Assembly (NCBI GenBank): GCA_002789635.1
Contig: PFTQ01000061.1
Span: 1 to 32,804, forward strand
Length of the DNA stretch: 32,804 bases
Reading direction: 5' to 3'
DNA from: Candidatus Aenigmarchaeota archaeon CG_4_9_14_3_um_filter_37_18
Lineage (GTDB): Archaea; Aenigmatarchaeota; Aenigmatarchaeia; CG10238-14
The position numbers were made by a program, and so were the translations under genes. The number at the start of each line of letters is the position of its first letter. Position 1 is the stretch's first letter. Below, piece after piece: positions 24,950 through 32,804 of the stretch. The notes under the pieces were generated by a model. That model saw only the letters and a list, made by a program, of their open reading frames with translations, was not told the origin of the DNA and made no database searches.

Positions 24950-26944
24950 TCAGGTTGGTACCGGTACTTTTTCCTTTGTAATTTCTTCATCCAGATTGTT
25001 TTCTTGAGGGTTTTTCTTTAATTCAGCCGGCTTTTCTGGTTCAGGCTCTTCCTTGGCTTCAGGCTTCTCTTCTTTTTGGGCTTCAGTTTTGGGAGTTTCT
25101 TGCCCTGTTAATTCTTTTGTTTCAGTTTGTTTTGGCTCTTCTTTTGGTTTAGAATTTTCTTCAGCCGATTTCTTCTGCTCTTCTCCGTTGATTTCTGTTT
25201 TTTCTTCAACTAGTTTTTCTAGCTCAGGCTTCTCTTCTTTTGTTTCATCTTGCGTTGGCTCTTCTTTTCCTTCTATTTTTGGCAGGTTCAGATGAATAAG
25301 GCTTTCTCTTCCTTTTGAAACCTTCACTACATAACCCTCTTTTTCAAGATTTCCAATTAATCTGGAAATATAACTCAATTTATCATGATCATAATTTTCC
25401 CTGTAGATAGTTTTGGCTAAATTTTTGATGGGAATGCTGTTCTTTTCCTCGGTAGCTTCAGAGCTGTAAAGCACTGACAGCAATTGCTTCTCTCTTTTTG
25501 ATAAGTTTTCGAATTTCTTATCCTCTGATAATTTCTCCCATATTTCGATGAACTTCGAGCCTTCATGTGATTTTTCTTCTTCCGGCTCTGGAGTTTCTTG
25601 CTCTTGGCCAGCCTTCTGGACTACCCCAGGATTTTCAGGCTCTTTAACTTTCTTCTGTTCGGTTATTTTTTTTGCTTGTTCGCCGATCAGCTTATTCTCT
25701 TCGTTTGTTTTATCTTTCTTTTCTTCTTTTACTTCAGGCGGCTTATTAAAGTCCTCGAATGGGATAATTATTTCCTCTGGATTAAGTAGTGAATCGATCC
25801 TTTCAATCTCGGCAAGATTCTTTTTCCTAACATCCTTGAAAGTTTTGTCGTTTATCAAATTGGATTTGTACTGCTTCTCAATCTCATCCAAAAACCACAT
25901 AATTTTTTCTTTTTTTGCCTCAAGATCTTTCTTCTCATCTTCTTTTGAAGCAAGCTTAGAAGATAGTTTTTGGAGCTGCTCATAAGACCATTCTTTCAAT
26001 AGTTCTGCATTGTCACTGACAGGCTTCAAGGATTCATTAATCTTTCTTTTCATATCTTCCTCAATATCAGATTTAAATTCAGTGAATTTCTTGTCGAACT
26101 CCCTTTGATCCACGAAAGACTCCATCTTTATCTTTAAGAGGTCTATTTCTTTTAGTGAATCTTTGCTCATGTCTTCCAGTTTTTCCAGGGTGTTTACGTA
26201 ATCTCTGATTTCATTTACCCTCTTTTCCATCTCAAAATAAGCATTTTCAGCCTTTGAGGAGAGCACCTCAACCTTCTTTTCTCTTTCATTCATGATTGAT
26301 AGCTTGTCGTTCATCAGGTTGTGAATTTTTATTATATTTTCAAAGTTCCCTATCTTGTCAAGGAGCCTCTGGACTTTCTCAGATTTTTCCCGTATGTCAT
26401 TGATATGGGCTTCATTTTTTTCAAGCCTCCCGTCTTTTTCTAGGGAGCCCTTCTCTATTTTCTGGAGTTTCAGCGTCATTTTTTCAGGCTCTAGAACCTC
26501 CATCACAGATTTAATTTTTTCATATTCAAGGATTACATCTTTTACTTCTTTTTCCCTCTGAAGGAACATAGCCCTCAGCTCCCCTAACTCACCAGACAAT
26601 TTATCTATTCTTTCATCGGTTTTCATTTTAAGGTCTTTTATAAAGTCTATCTGCTGGTTGAATTTCTCAAACATGAACATTATTTTTTCTTTGTCGACTT
26701 CGCCAACAGAAGAGCTTATCTGAGATGTGTCCATGCTTACTTCAGCCTTTGGGGGTTCGGGTTTTTTATTTTCTGGCTGTTCTTCTTCTAATATAAAGTC
26801 AGGAGCCACCCCAGCTGACTGTATCTGGTCCAAAGTTAGAACAGAGCGCTTCTCTAGAGGTGCGCCTACAATCTTTTTTATCTTATTCCCAAATTTTGAG
26901 AATAGTCCATTCCCCTTTCCAGGATTTTCGATATCATCAGGCAT
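24950..26944 (-). CDS. Long coiled-coil protein with winged-helix-like domain (664 aa)
   Basis: KTDERIDKLSGELGELRAMFLQREKEVKDVILEYEKI; YKSNLINDKTFKDVRKKNLAEIERIDSLL; LSKREKQLLSVLYSS...KLSYISRLIGNLEKEGYVVKVSKGRESLIHLNLP; acidic/Pro tail. Confidence 0.7.
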   Translation of the reverse strand: MPDDIENPGKGNGLFSKFGNKIKKIVGAPLEKRSVLTLDQIQSAGVAPDFILEEEQPENKKPEPPKAEVSMDTSQISSSVGEVDKEKIMFMFEKFNQQIDFIKDLKMKTDERIDKLSGELGELRAMFLQREKEVKDVILEYEKIKSVMEVLEPEKMTLKLQKIEKGSLEKDGRLEKNEAHINDIREKSEKVQRLLDKIGNFENIIKIHNLMNDKLSIMNEREKKVEVLSSKAENAYFEMEKRVNEIRDYVNTLEKLEDMSKDSLKEIDLLKIKMESFVDQREFDKKFTEFKSDIEEDMKRKINESLKPVSDNAELLKEWSYEQLQKLSSKLASKEDEKKDLEAKKEKIMWFLDEIEKQYKSNLINDKTFKDVRKKNLAEIERIDSLLNPEEIIIPFEDFNKPPEVKEEKKDKTNEENKLIGEQAKKITEQKKVKEPENPGVVQKAGQEQETPEPEEEKSHEGSKFIEIWEKLSEDKKFENLSKREKQLLSVLYSSEATEEKNSIPIKNLAKTIYRENYDHDKLSYISRLIGNLEKEGYVVKVSKGRESLIHLNLPKIEGKEEPTQDETKEEKPELEKLVEEKTEINGEEQKKSAEENSKPKEEPKQTETKELTGQETPKTEAQKEEKPEAKEEPEPEKPAELKKNPQENNLDEEITKEKVPVPT

Positions 26945-27120
26945 ATGTAATTAATTTATTTTTAGGCGATATAAAACTTTTTTGGCCTGTTTTAACCGAC
27001 AATTAATGGCTAAAAAAGCAAATATGATAGAATAAAAAGCTAATCAATGCTTATGCATAACTTTTTCTTTTCACCCAACAAATTATAATTCATTCATTTT
27101 TATTAAATAAAGGGGTAAAA

Positions 27121-27999
27121 ATGGGAATAATAATCCAAAAAATGATGGGATGGGTTTTTATAGTAGGTCTCCTAATCTTTTTTTCCGGCTTAAGTAGCTT
27201 AAATTTAGCTGAAAAATTACTTGCTTTTTTTGTGATAATTTCAATAGGCTTATTCGCTCTTCGATTAATCACAAAGGATCTCATACCAAGGGATAAGCTG
27301 GAAATGGAAATTAAGAAAGTTGACGAGCTTAAATCAGATGCTATAAGGGATGTCTCACATGAATTCAGAAACAATATCTCTTTCATTTTCAATGCTGTCG
27401 GCTTGCTAAAAGATGAAGTTGAAAAATCCAGTCCTGACAAAAGAAGAATAAGAGAACTCTTTAACACGATATCCATGTATTCCAGAAGGTTTGAAAGCCA
27501 AATATCCTCTATCCTGCAGTTCGGGATGCTTGAAAGAATGGAAGATACAGAAAAGGAGAAAGTGGATGTCCCAGCTATTATTAATAATGTTGTGAAGGAG
27601 CACGGGGAAGTTGCCAAAGAAAAAGGATTGAAGATAATAACTAAAATCGAAAAGGTTCCTTACATGCTTGGAAATTCTGAATTAATAAGGACACTAGTCA
27701 GGAACTTGGTGAGCAATGCAGTTAAATTCACTGATAAAGGCTGTGTCAGGATCGCCTGCAAAAAACAGGATAATGATATGATGATATTGGTTGAAGATAC
27801 TGGGGTGGGAATAAAGAAAGAGAATATTGAAAAATTATTCAGGCCATACTCAAAGCTTGACCCGCTCAAGGATGGGATTGGCGTCGGCTTGGTGATATGC
27901 AAAAAGATTGTTAACCTCCATAAAGGAACGATTAAGGTTGAATCAAAACTTGGAAAGGGGACTAAGTTTACCATTCTAATACCGATTAGGGCTTGCTGA
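27121..27999 (+). CDS. Membrane sensor histidine kinase
   Basis: Two N-terminal TM helices; DVSHEFRNNISF H-box; LVRNLVSNAVKFTDKG N-box; VEDTGVGIKKENIEKLF; GIGVGLVICKKIV. Confidence 0.93.
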   Translation: MGIIIQKMMGWVFIVGLLIFFSGLSSLNLAEKLLAFFVIISIGLFALRLITKDLIPRDKLEMEIKKVDELKSDAIRDVSHEFRNNISFIFNAVGLLKDEVEKSSPDKRRIRELFNTISMYSRRFESQISSILQFGMLERMEDTEKEKVDVPAIINNVVKEHGEVAKEKGLKIITKIEKVPYMLGNSELIRTLVRNLVSNAVKFTDKGCVRIACKKQDNDMMILVEDTGVGIKKENIEKLFRPYSKLDPLKDGIGVGLVICKKIVNLHKGTIKVESKLGKGTKFTILIPIRAC

Positions 28000-28044
28000 A
28001 TAGGATAATAGATATTTATTTTAAGAATCCCAATATTCTAAAAT

Positions 28045-28410
28045 ATGGTAAAAATACTGATGGTAGAGGACTCTGCTTTTGAGAGGGAGGGAATCAAAAA
28101 TTTCCTGAGGAAATATAATTATATAGACGTAATTGAAGCAGTTGACGGGTATGAAGGGGTCAAAAAATACAAGGAGCAAAAGCCTGATTTAGTTTTATTG
28201 GATTTGAAGCTTCCTGGAATGATGAATGGCTTTGATGTTTTCAGGGAGATCAGAAAAATAAACCCTTCTGCTAAATGCATAGTTGTGAGCATCAACAGGT
28301 CAGACGATATAATAAAGAAAGCCATGGAGATGGGGATAAATTATTACATTGACAAGCCAGTCACAGAATCGAAGCTTATACCTGTTATAAAAGAGGTGCT
28401 TGGGAAATGA
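28045..28410 (+). CDS. CheY-like response regulator
   Basis: KILMVEDS...DLVLLDLKLPG...VVSINRS...YIDKPV. Confidence 0.93.
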   Translation: MVKILMVEDSAFEREGIKNFLRKYNYIDVIEAVDGYEGVKKYKEQKPDLVLLDLKLPGMMNGFDVFREIRKINPSAKCIVVSINRSDDIIKKAMEMGINYYIDKPVTESKLIPVIKEVLGK

Positions 28411-28766
28411 AAAAAATACTGATTGCCGACGACTCCTTTTTTGTAAAGAAATCCTTGACAGATATTTTAAACCATGCCGGCTATAAAAATATAATCACGG
28501 CTTCTGACGGAGCTGAGGCGATTGAAAAATACATAAAAGAAAAGCCTGACCTTATTTTTTTGGATATTATAATGGATAAAAAAAATGGGATTGAAGTCCT
28601 TGAAGAAATCAGGGAAGAAGACACTGAAACCCGTGTGGTGATGCTGACAATAATTGGGCAGAGGGAAATTTTAAGCAGGGTCTTAGCTCTTGGAGTTTCA
28701 GAATATATTGTGAAGCCTTTCAACGAGGAGAGAATCCTGTCTGTCGTAAAAAAAATTCTTGAATAA
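28407..28766 (+). CDS. CheY-like response regulator
   Basis: KILIADDSFF...DLIFLDIIMDKKNG...VVMLTI...YIVKPF. Confidence 0.93.
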   Translation: MKKILIADDSFFVKKSLTDILNHAGYKNIITASDGAEAIEKYIKEKPDLIFLDIIMDKKNGIEVLEEIREEDTETRVVMLTIIGQREILSRVLALGVSEYIVKPFNEERILSVVKKILE

Positions 28767-29421
28767 AGTGGTATTTTTGGCTGAGATAAACAAGCAATTC
28801 CTTGAAGAAAGCAAAATGAAAGAAATCATCACCAAGAGCGCAGAAGATATGATAGAATCATTGTCAACAATCATGAACAAAAAACTGAATATAATTAGCG
28901 TGGATATTCTTGACTTGAGATTGGAAGATGTAATTCAAAAAATTGGAAAGCCTGATGATATGCATGGATGCATTCAGGTGGAAATCTTCGGAAAATCTGA
29001 GATAAAGAATTCAATGCTGGGTCATTTCCTGCTGCTTATGGATCATGAAAGCATGAAAAAATTCATATCTCTTGCCGGAAGAGAAGAATCTGATGGGTTT
29101 AAAAAACACCTAGACTTTTTCAGGGAGGTTGGGAATATAACCTCCGGATCTTTTTTGAGATTAATTTCTGAGTCGCTTAAATTCGAGTTCAGGGAGTCGC
29201 TGCCAGATTTTTGCTATGACATGCTTGGATCTTGCATGGACTCAGTCTTATGCTCGATTGCTGCTACATCAGAGAAAAGCCTGATTTTTAAAGCTGTTAT
29301 AGGAATGGATGGCTTGAAAATGAATGCAATGCTGCTGTTTTATCCGGATATTTATAATTTGATTGATTTAGTGAGGGAGTCAAGTAAACAACCCACGTTT
29401 AAAAACGGAGGCTTTCCATAG
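28759..29421 (+). CDS. CheC/CheX-like phosphatase
   Basis: DFFREVGNITSGSFLRLISESLKFEFRESLP exactly fits Dx3Ex2Nx22P; TTG start overlapping the CheY gene. Confidence 0.8.
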   Translation: MNKVVFLAEINKQFLEESKMKEIITKSAEDMIESLSTIMNKKLNIISVDILDLRLEDVIQKIGKPDDMHGCIQVEIFGKSEIKNSMLGHFLLLMDHESMKKFISLAGREESDGFKKHLDFFREVGNITSGSFLRLISESLKFEFRESLPDFCYDMLGSCMDSVLCSIAATSEKSLIFKAVIGMDGLKMNAMLLFYPDIYNLIDLVRESSKQPTFKNGGFP

Positions 29422-30735
29422 GTGATTCAAAATGTTGCACAGCAATTTTAAAACCAACCGCATCTGGACGGAAGAGCAAGTTTACTTTTGCTCCAGTCTT
29501 GGAACCCTGGATAGAACTCAAGTTAGTGAGACTGTGAGTAATGTTCCGCTCCAAGACAGATTTTATAGCAATAGCCAAAGAGGCTTTTCTGTCGCTATTC
29601 ACGACCTGACCACACTTCCTGCATTTATACAAAACATAATTCACCGAACTATGCCCATTATTGATTTCACCGCATTTGTAGCACCACTTGGAAGTGTGAT
29701 AAGGATCAACCTCGTGAACAGGAACTTGAAACATTTCAGAATTAGATTTAAGGAATTCTGTGAATTTACCATAAGGAATTATGTTGATTTTTTTGTTAGC
29801 TTTTTTGTTGAATTGGCCTCTTCTGCCTTTCAAATTCTTAAGCTTTTCAACAGAAATATAGGCGTTGTAAGATTTGGCAAGATTAATAATTTCTTTTGCA
29901 ATTTGACCGCTTCTTGTTTTAACAAAATTAAATTGTTTGTGTTTAAGCCTTCTCAAACTCTTTTTGGCTCTATCAGAACCCTTATCAGCAAGGCTTTTGA
30001 GATAATCTCTCCTTTTTGTATATTTTCTTTGCCTAAAAGCAACATCACGACCAAAATAGAGCTGTTTAACTACTTTGGAGTTTTCAATGTCAAAAACAGA
30101 AACAGCAGCAAGAGTAGAAGAGCCAATATCAACACCTACAACATATTTTTGGTCGATTGTTTTTTTAGCAAATTCTTTTTCGAGAACTACAGAAATTCTA
30201 CCATCCATCAAAAGAGAAATGTTGTCAAAACTCCAGCCATCTTTAAGAAACATTTGAAATCTTTGAAATTGCTTGTCAGTCTTGACAGGAAGAACAAAAG
30301 TCTTTTTAGGGGAATAAGTAACCTTAAAGCATGGATTTCCTCTTTCAGTCTCAATAAACTTAAACCATCTTTTGTTAAGCCTGATAGAGCATTTAGTGAA
30401 TTTACAACCTTTACTAAGAATATCTTTTCTGCTTTTCCAGATATCTTTTCTAGCTTCTTGAACAATATCGCTTGGAAGGAAGGAGGTTTGTCTTATGTTT
30501 GAATATGTCAGATGGTGTAGATGCGTAGCTGAAAGTGCTAAAGGCAAATCTAAACAGTGCTGGTCAAGAACTTTCAAATATTCGGAAAAGAAACTGTTAA
30601 ATATATTAGACTTATTTCTTGTTAATTCTAAATTATTTAAAACTATGCACTTTCTCACAATCTCACTACTATTGATTAGGAGCAGGCATTCTAATAGTTT
30701 GCCGCAATTCCTCCCATGCCTAAAGAACATGGGTT
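29388..30735 (-). mobile_element. Lone TnpB element inserted between the cheC-like and cheD-like genes
   Basis: End hairpins on the minus strand: CCTCCGTTTTTAAACGTGGG (3' side) and ACCCATGTTCTTTAGGCATGGGAGG (5' side). Confidence 0.65.
29399..30730 (-). CDS. tnpB: TnpB (IS200/IS605 OrfB, IS1341-type), no tnpA nearby; true start probably downstream of ORF start
   Basis: RuvC motifs GVDIGSSTLAAVSV, SVEKLKNLKG, NSDRKASLAIAI; zinc ribbon CYKCG...YKCRKCG. Confidence 0.93.
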   Translation of the reverse strand: MFFRHGRNCGKLLECLLLINSSEIVRKCIVLNNLELTRNKSNIFNSFFSEYLKVLDQHCLDLPLALSATHLHHLTYSNIRQTSFLPSDIVQEARKDIWKSRKDILSKGCKFTKCSIRLNKRWFKFIETERGNPCFKVTYSPKKTFVLPVKTDKQFQRFQMFLKDGWSFDNISLLMDGRISVVLEKEFAKKTIDQKYVVGVDIGSSTLAAVSVFDIENSKVVKQLYFGRDVAFRQRKYTKRRDYLKSLADKGSDRAKKSLRRLKHKQFNFVKTRSGQIAKEIINLAKSYNAYISVEKLKNLKGRRGQFNKKANKKINIIPYGKFTEFLKSNSEMFQVPVHEVDPYHTSKWCYKCGEINNGHSSVNYVLYKCRKCGQVVNSDRKASLAIAIKSVLERNITHSLTNLSSIQGSKTGAKVNLLFRPDAVGFKIAVQHFESPMESLRF

Positions 30736-30751
30736 TCCTTGAGGCGGTTCT

Positions 30752-31225
30752 ATGAATAAAATAGAGTTAAAGATGGGGGAATCAGTGGTTGTGAAGGAGC
30801 CCTCGGATATTGAGTTCAAGGGGTTGGGAAATTCCATAATTGTCTGCATGTTCGAGGATTACTCGAGAATAGGGGCTATGGGCCATATAATGATTCCCAC
30901 TCAGAGTTCTGCTTATAAGGAAGCCCCTTTCAGGCATGGCAGCAAGGCTATACAATATATGGTTGATAAAATAGAAAATTTAGGCGGGATCAGGCGGAGA
31001 ATTCAAGCCAAGATAATCGGGGGCGCTGTTTTATTCAAGAGATTCCCAGAAGCCGGCAGCAATGGAGAAAAAATAATTGCATTTGTTAAAAAAAGGCTGG
31101 CGGAGAAGAAGATATCTGTGGCTGCTGCGGATGTGGGCGGGGATTGCGGCAGGTCTGTGAAATTTGACAGCGAGACCGGCAAGGTTACTGTTAAAAAGAG
31201 CAATGGCGAGGTATTAGAGATTTAG
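30752..31225 (+). CDS. cheD: CheD-like protein, predicted to lack the catalytic Cys
   Basis: GLGNSIIVCMFEDYSRIGAMGHIMIP aligns without gaps to CheD GLGSCVGVVLYD...GLVHVMLP; C-terminal DVGGDCGRSVKFDSETGKVTVK. Confidence 0.85.
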   Translation: MNKIELKMGESVVVKEPSDIEFKGLGNSIIVCMFEDYSRIGAMGHIMIPTQSSAYKEAPFRHGSKAIQYMVDKIENLGGIRRRIQAKIIGGAVLFKRFPEAGSNGEKIIAFVKKRLAEKKISVAAADVGGDCGRSVKFDSETGKVTVKKSNGEVLEI

Positions 31226-31277
31226 CCTATTTTTCCTATAAGCAACTGGTATAAATCAAAAACATGGCTTGACAGCT

Positions 31278-31317
31278 TTGTAGAAAAAGTAGATTTTTAG
31301 GGTCATTTTTTCTACAA
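31278..31317. repeat. Inverted repeat, 11-bp perfect arms TTGTAGAAAAA/TTTTTCTACAA
   Basis: Arms 31278-31288 and 31307-31317. Confidence 0.75.
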
Positions 31318-31365
31318 CCGACAGACTTTTTCTGTCTTGGTTATATGGCTTGTCTTGGCAATTTC

Positions 31366-31503
31366 ATGGCTGAAATAATAATCAAGAAAAAAGGCTTCAA
31401 ATGCGAAAGATGCGGGCATGAGTGGCTTCCCAGAAACGATGAAAAGCCGACAGTATGCCCTAAATGCAAAAGCCCTTATTGGAATAAACCTAAAAGTAAA
31501 TAG
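31366..31503 (+). CDS. Zinc-ribbon microprotein (45 aa)
   Basis: MAEIIIKKKGFKCERCGHEWLPRNDEKPTVCPKCKSPYWNKPKSK; CxxC...CxxC. Confidence 0.75.
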   Translation: MAEIIIKKKGFKCERCGHEWLPRNDEKPTVCPKCKSPYWNKPKSK

Positions 31504-31537
31504 ATAAAAAACCAATTAAAATATAAGGGGATTTATC

Positions 31538-32398
31538 ATGGCTAAAAATATCTTAAGTCCAATTAATAATATTGTTTCATTTGGGTCTTTTGATCTAAAA
31601 AATTATGCATCAACATATCTAATACGAATAAATGCTGTTGGCGAGCAGCTAGAGTTTTTTGTGAAGGATGCTATTGCAGACTCGTTAAAACTACCCCAAG
31701 ATAAAAAAGAAGATGCTTATTCAAAGGCATTTTCTTATTTAGGAAATCAAAATAACCCGCCAGATATGATTATTAAAGGCAGCGATGCTTTTGAAATAAA
31801 GAAAATAGAAAATCAAAAATCTTCACTGGCATTAAATAGTTCCCCACCGAAAAATAAGCTTTTATTTAGCGATGCTAGGATAACAAATGCTTGCAGGGAT
31901 TGTGAGCCTGATAAATGGGAAGAGAAAGACTTATTTTATGTTATTGGTCATGTTGTAGGAGGGAAGATAAAACACTTGTTTTTCATGCAAGGGACATGTT
32001 ATGCAGCAGACCATAATATTTACGATAAAGTCCACAGCCCTATAAAGAAAAAAGTCGATTCCATTATAGGCTTTCTTGGCTTAGAAAAAGGAGAAACTGT
32101 TGAAATTGGAAAAGTCAAAAGAGTAGACCCTTTAGGAATTACAGAACTGAGGATAAGAGGCATGTGGCAAATACAAAACCCGCTAAAAGTATATGGAGAT
32201 CTCTGTAAGGTGGAAGATAATGATAAATTCCATTTGTTCGCATTGATGAGAAAAGAGAAATACGACTCATTTTCAAAAGAAGATAGCAACAAACTGGAAG
32301 CAAATAAAGACATCTCTATTAAAGACGTAAAAATAAAAGACCCAAACAATCCTTCAAAACTCGCCGAGGCAAAGCTAATATCATTTAAGGGGAGGTAA
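31538..32398 (+). CDS. NgoPII-like type II restriction endonuclease
   Basis: NPPDMIIKGSDAFEIKKIENQKSSLALNSSPPKNKLLFSDARITNACRDCE...WEEKDLFYVIGHV; paired with a C5 methyltransferase. Confidence 0.85.
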   Translation: MAKNILSPINNIVSFGSFDLKNYASTYLIRINAVGEQLEFFVKDAIADSLKLPQDKKEDAYSKAFSYLGNQNNPPDMIIKGSDAFEIKKIENQKSSLALNSSPPKNKLLFSDARITNACRDCEPDKWEEKDLFYVIGHVVGGKIKHLFFMQGTCYAADHNIYDKVHSPIKKKVDSIIGFLGLEKGETVEIGKVKRVDPLGITELRIRGMWQIQNPLKVYGDLCKVEDNDKFHLFALMRKEKYDSFSKEDSNKLEANKDISIKDVKIKDPNNPSKLAEAKLISFKGR

Positions 32399-32400
32399 AT

Positions 32401-32804
32401 ATGAAAATAGCGTCATTTTTTTCTGGGGCTGGTGGGCTAGACTTAGGGTTTACTAATGCTGGCTTTGAGATAGCATACGCTAATGATAATTGGGAAAGCT
32501 GTTGGGAGACATTTGAAAAAAACCATGGGATAAAAATAGACAAAAGGTCTATTGTAGATGTTAAACCAGAAGAAATTCCAGATGCTGTAGGATTCGTGGG
32601 AGGTCCGCCATGCCAAAGCTGGAGCTTAGCTGGAGCGATGAAAGGAATCAATGACCCAAGAGGGAAGCTTTTTTGGAATTATGTTGAAATGATAGAAAAA
32701 AAACAGCCATTGTTTTTTTTAGCTGAAAATGTGCCAGGCATACTTTCCCCAAAACATAAGCCAGAATTTATGAAATTGGTAAAAAAATTCTGGAATATTG
32801 GATA
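32401..32804 (+). CDS. DNA (cytosine-5)-methyltransferase, truncated by window end
   Basis: MKIASFFSGAGGLDLGFTNAGFEIAYANDNWE...GGPPCQSWSLAGAMKGINDPRGKLFWNYV...AENVPGIL. Confidence 0.93.
   Translation, partial: MKIASFFSGAGGLDLGFTNAGFEIAYANDNWESCWETFEKNHGIKIDKRSIVDVKPEEIPDAVGFVGGPPCQSWSLAGAMKGINDPRGKLFWNYVEMIEKKQPLFFLAENVPGILSPKHKPEFMKLVKKFWNIG

Noticed and set aside
25053-25985. Plus-strand Ser/Phe-rich ORFs opposite the 664-aa gene
   Set aside because: Mirror translations of a Glu/Lys-rich coding strand; no independent signal.
29432-30502. 356-aa plus-strand ORF
   Set aside because: Antisense to TnpB, whose motifs are clear; low-complexity Phe/Asn-rich translation typical of a shadow ORF.
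1-32804. CRISPR array or rRNA
   Set aside because: No regularly spaced repeats and no rRNA-like segments were seen; the only tRNA recognised is at 17149-17255.

Overview
The window looks like part of an archaeal genome, probably DPANN-like. This is inferred from archaeal/eukaryotic-type ribosomal proteins S27e, L44e and S17e, a GINS protein, an archaeal primase and an intron-bearing tRNA. Left part: a truncated IS630-type element with a likely -1 frameshift site, a protein fusing a transposase-like zinc ribbon/HTH to a Cas4/RecB-like nuclease, an L44e/S27e/GINS block, a PriS-PriL-like fused primase, a run of tiny membrane microproteins missing from the ORF track, a MntA/HepT toxin-antitoxin pair, S17e and a possible structured ncRNA. 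Middle: porG-porD-x-x-porA with no porB beside it, a two-gene cassette flanked by a 31-bp duplication of the porA 3' end, an orphan C5 methyltransferase with a small RHH-like gene and a decayed Vsr/nuclease remnant, an ADP-forming acyl-CoA synthetase beta subunit, DedA, an AbrB/RelE pair and a tRNA-Gln(CTG) that appears to carry two introns. Right part: a flippase, then a divergent surface/signalling locus. Its minus arm encodes a 1897-aa surface protein and two coiled-coil proteins sharing a short helical module. Its plus arm encodes histidine kinase, CheY, CheY, a CheC/CheX-like protein and a CheD homologue lacking the catalytic Cys, interrupted by a lone TnpB element. The window ends in an NgoPII-like type II R-M system cut by the edge. 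Strongest leads: the two-intron tRNA, the microprotein cluster, the divergent signalling locus with a deaminase-dead CheD, and the zinc ribbon-nuclease fusion. Everything was read by eye; no searches or folding were run.
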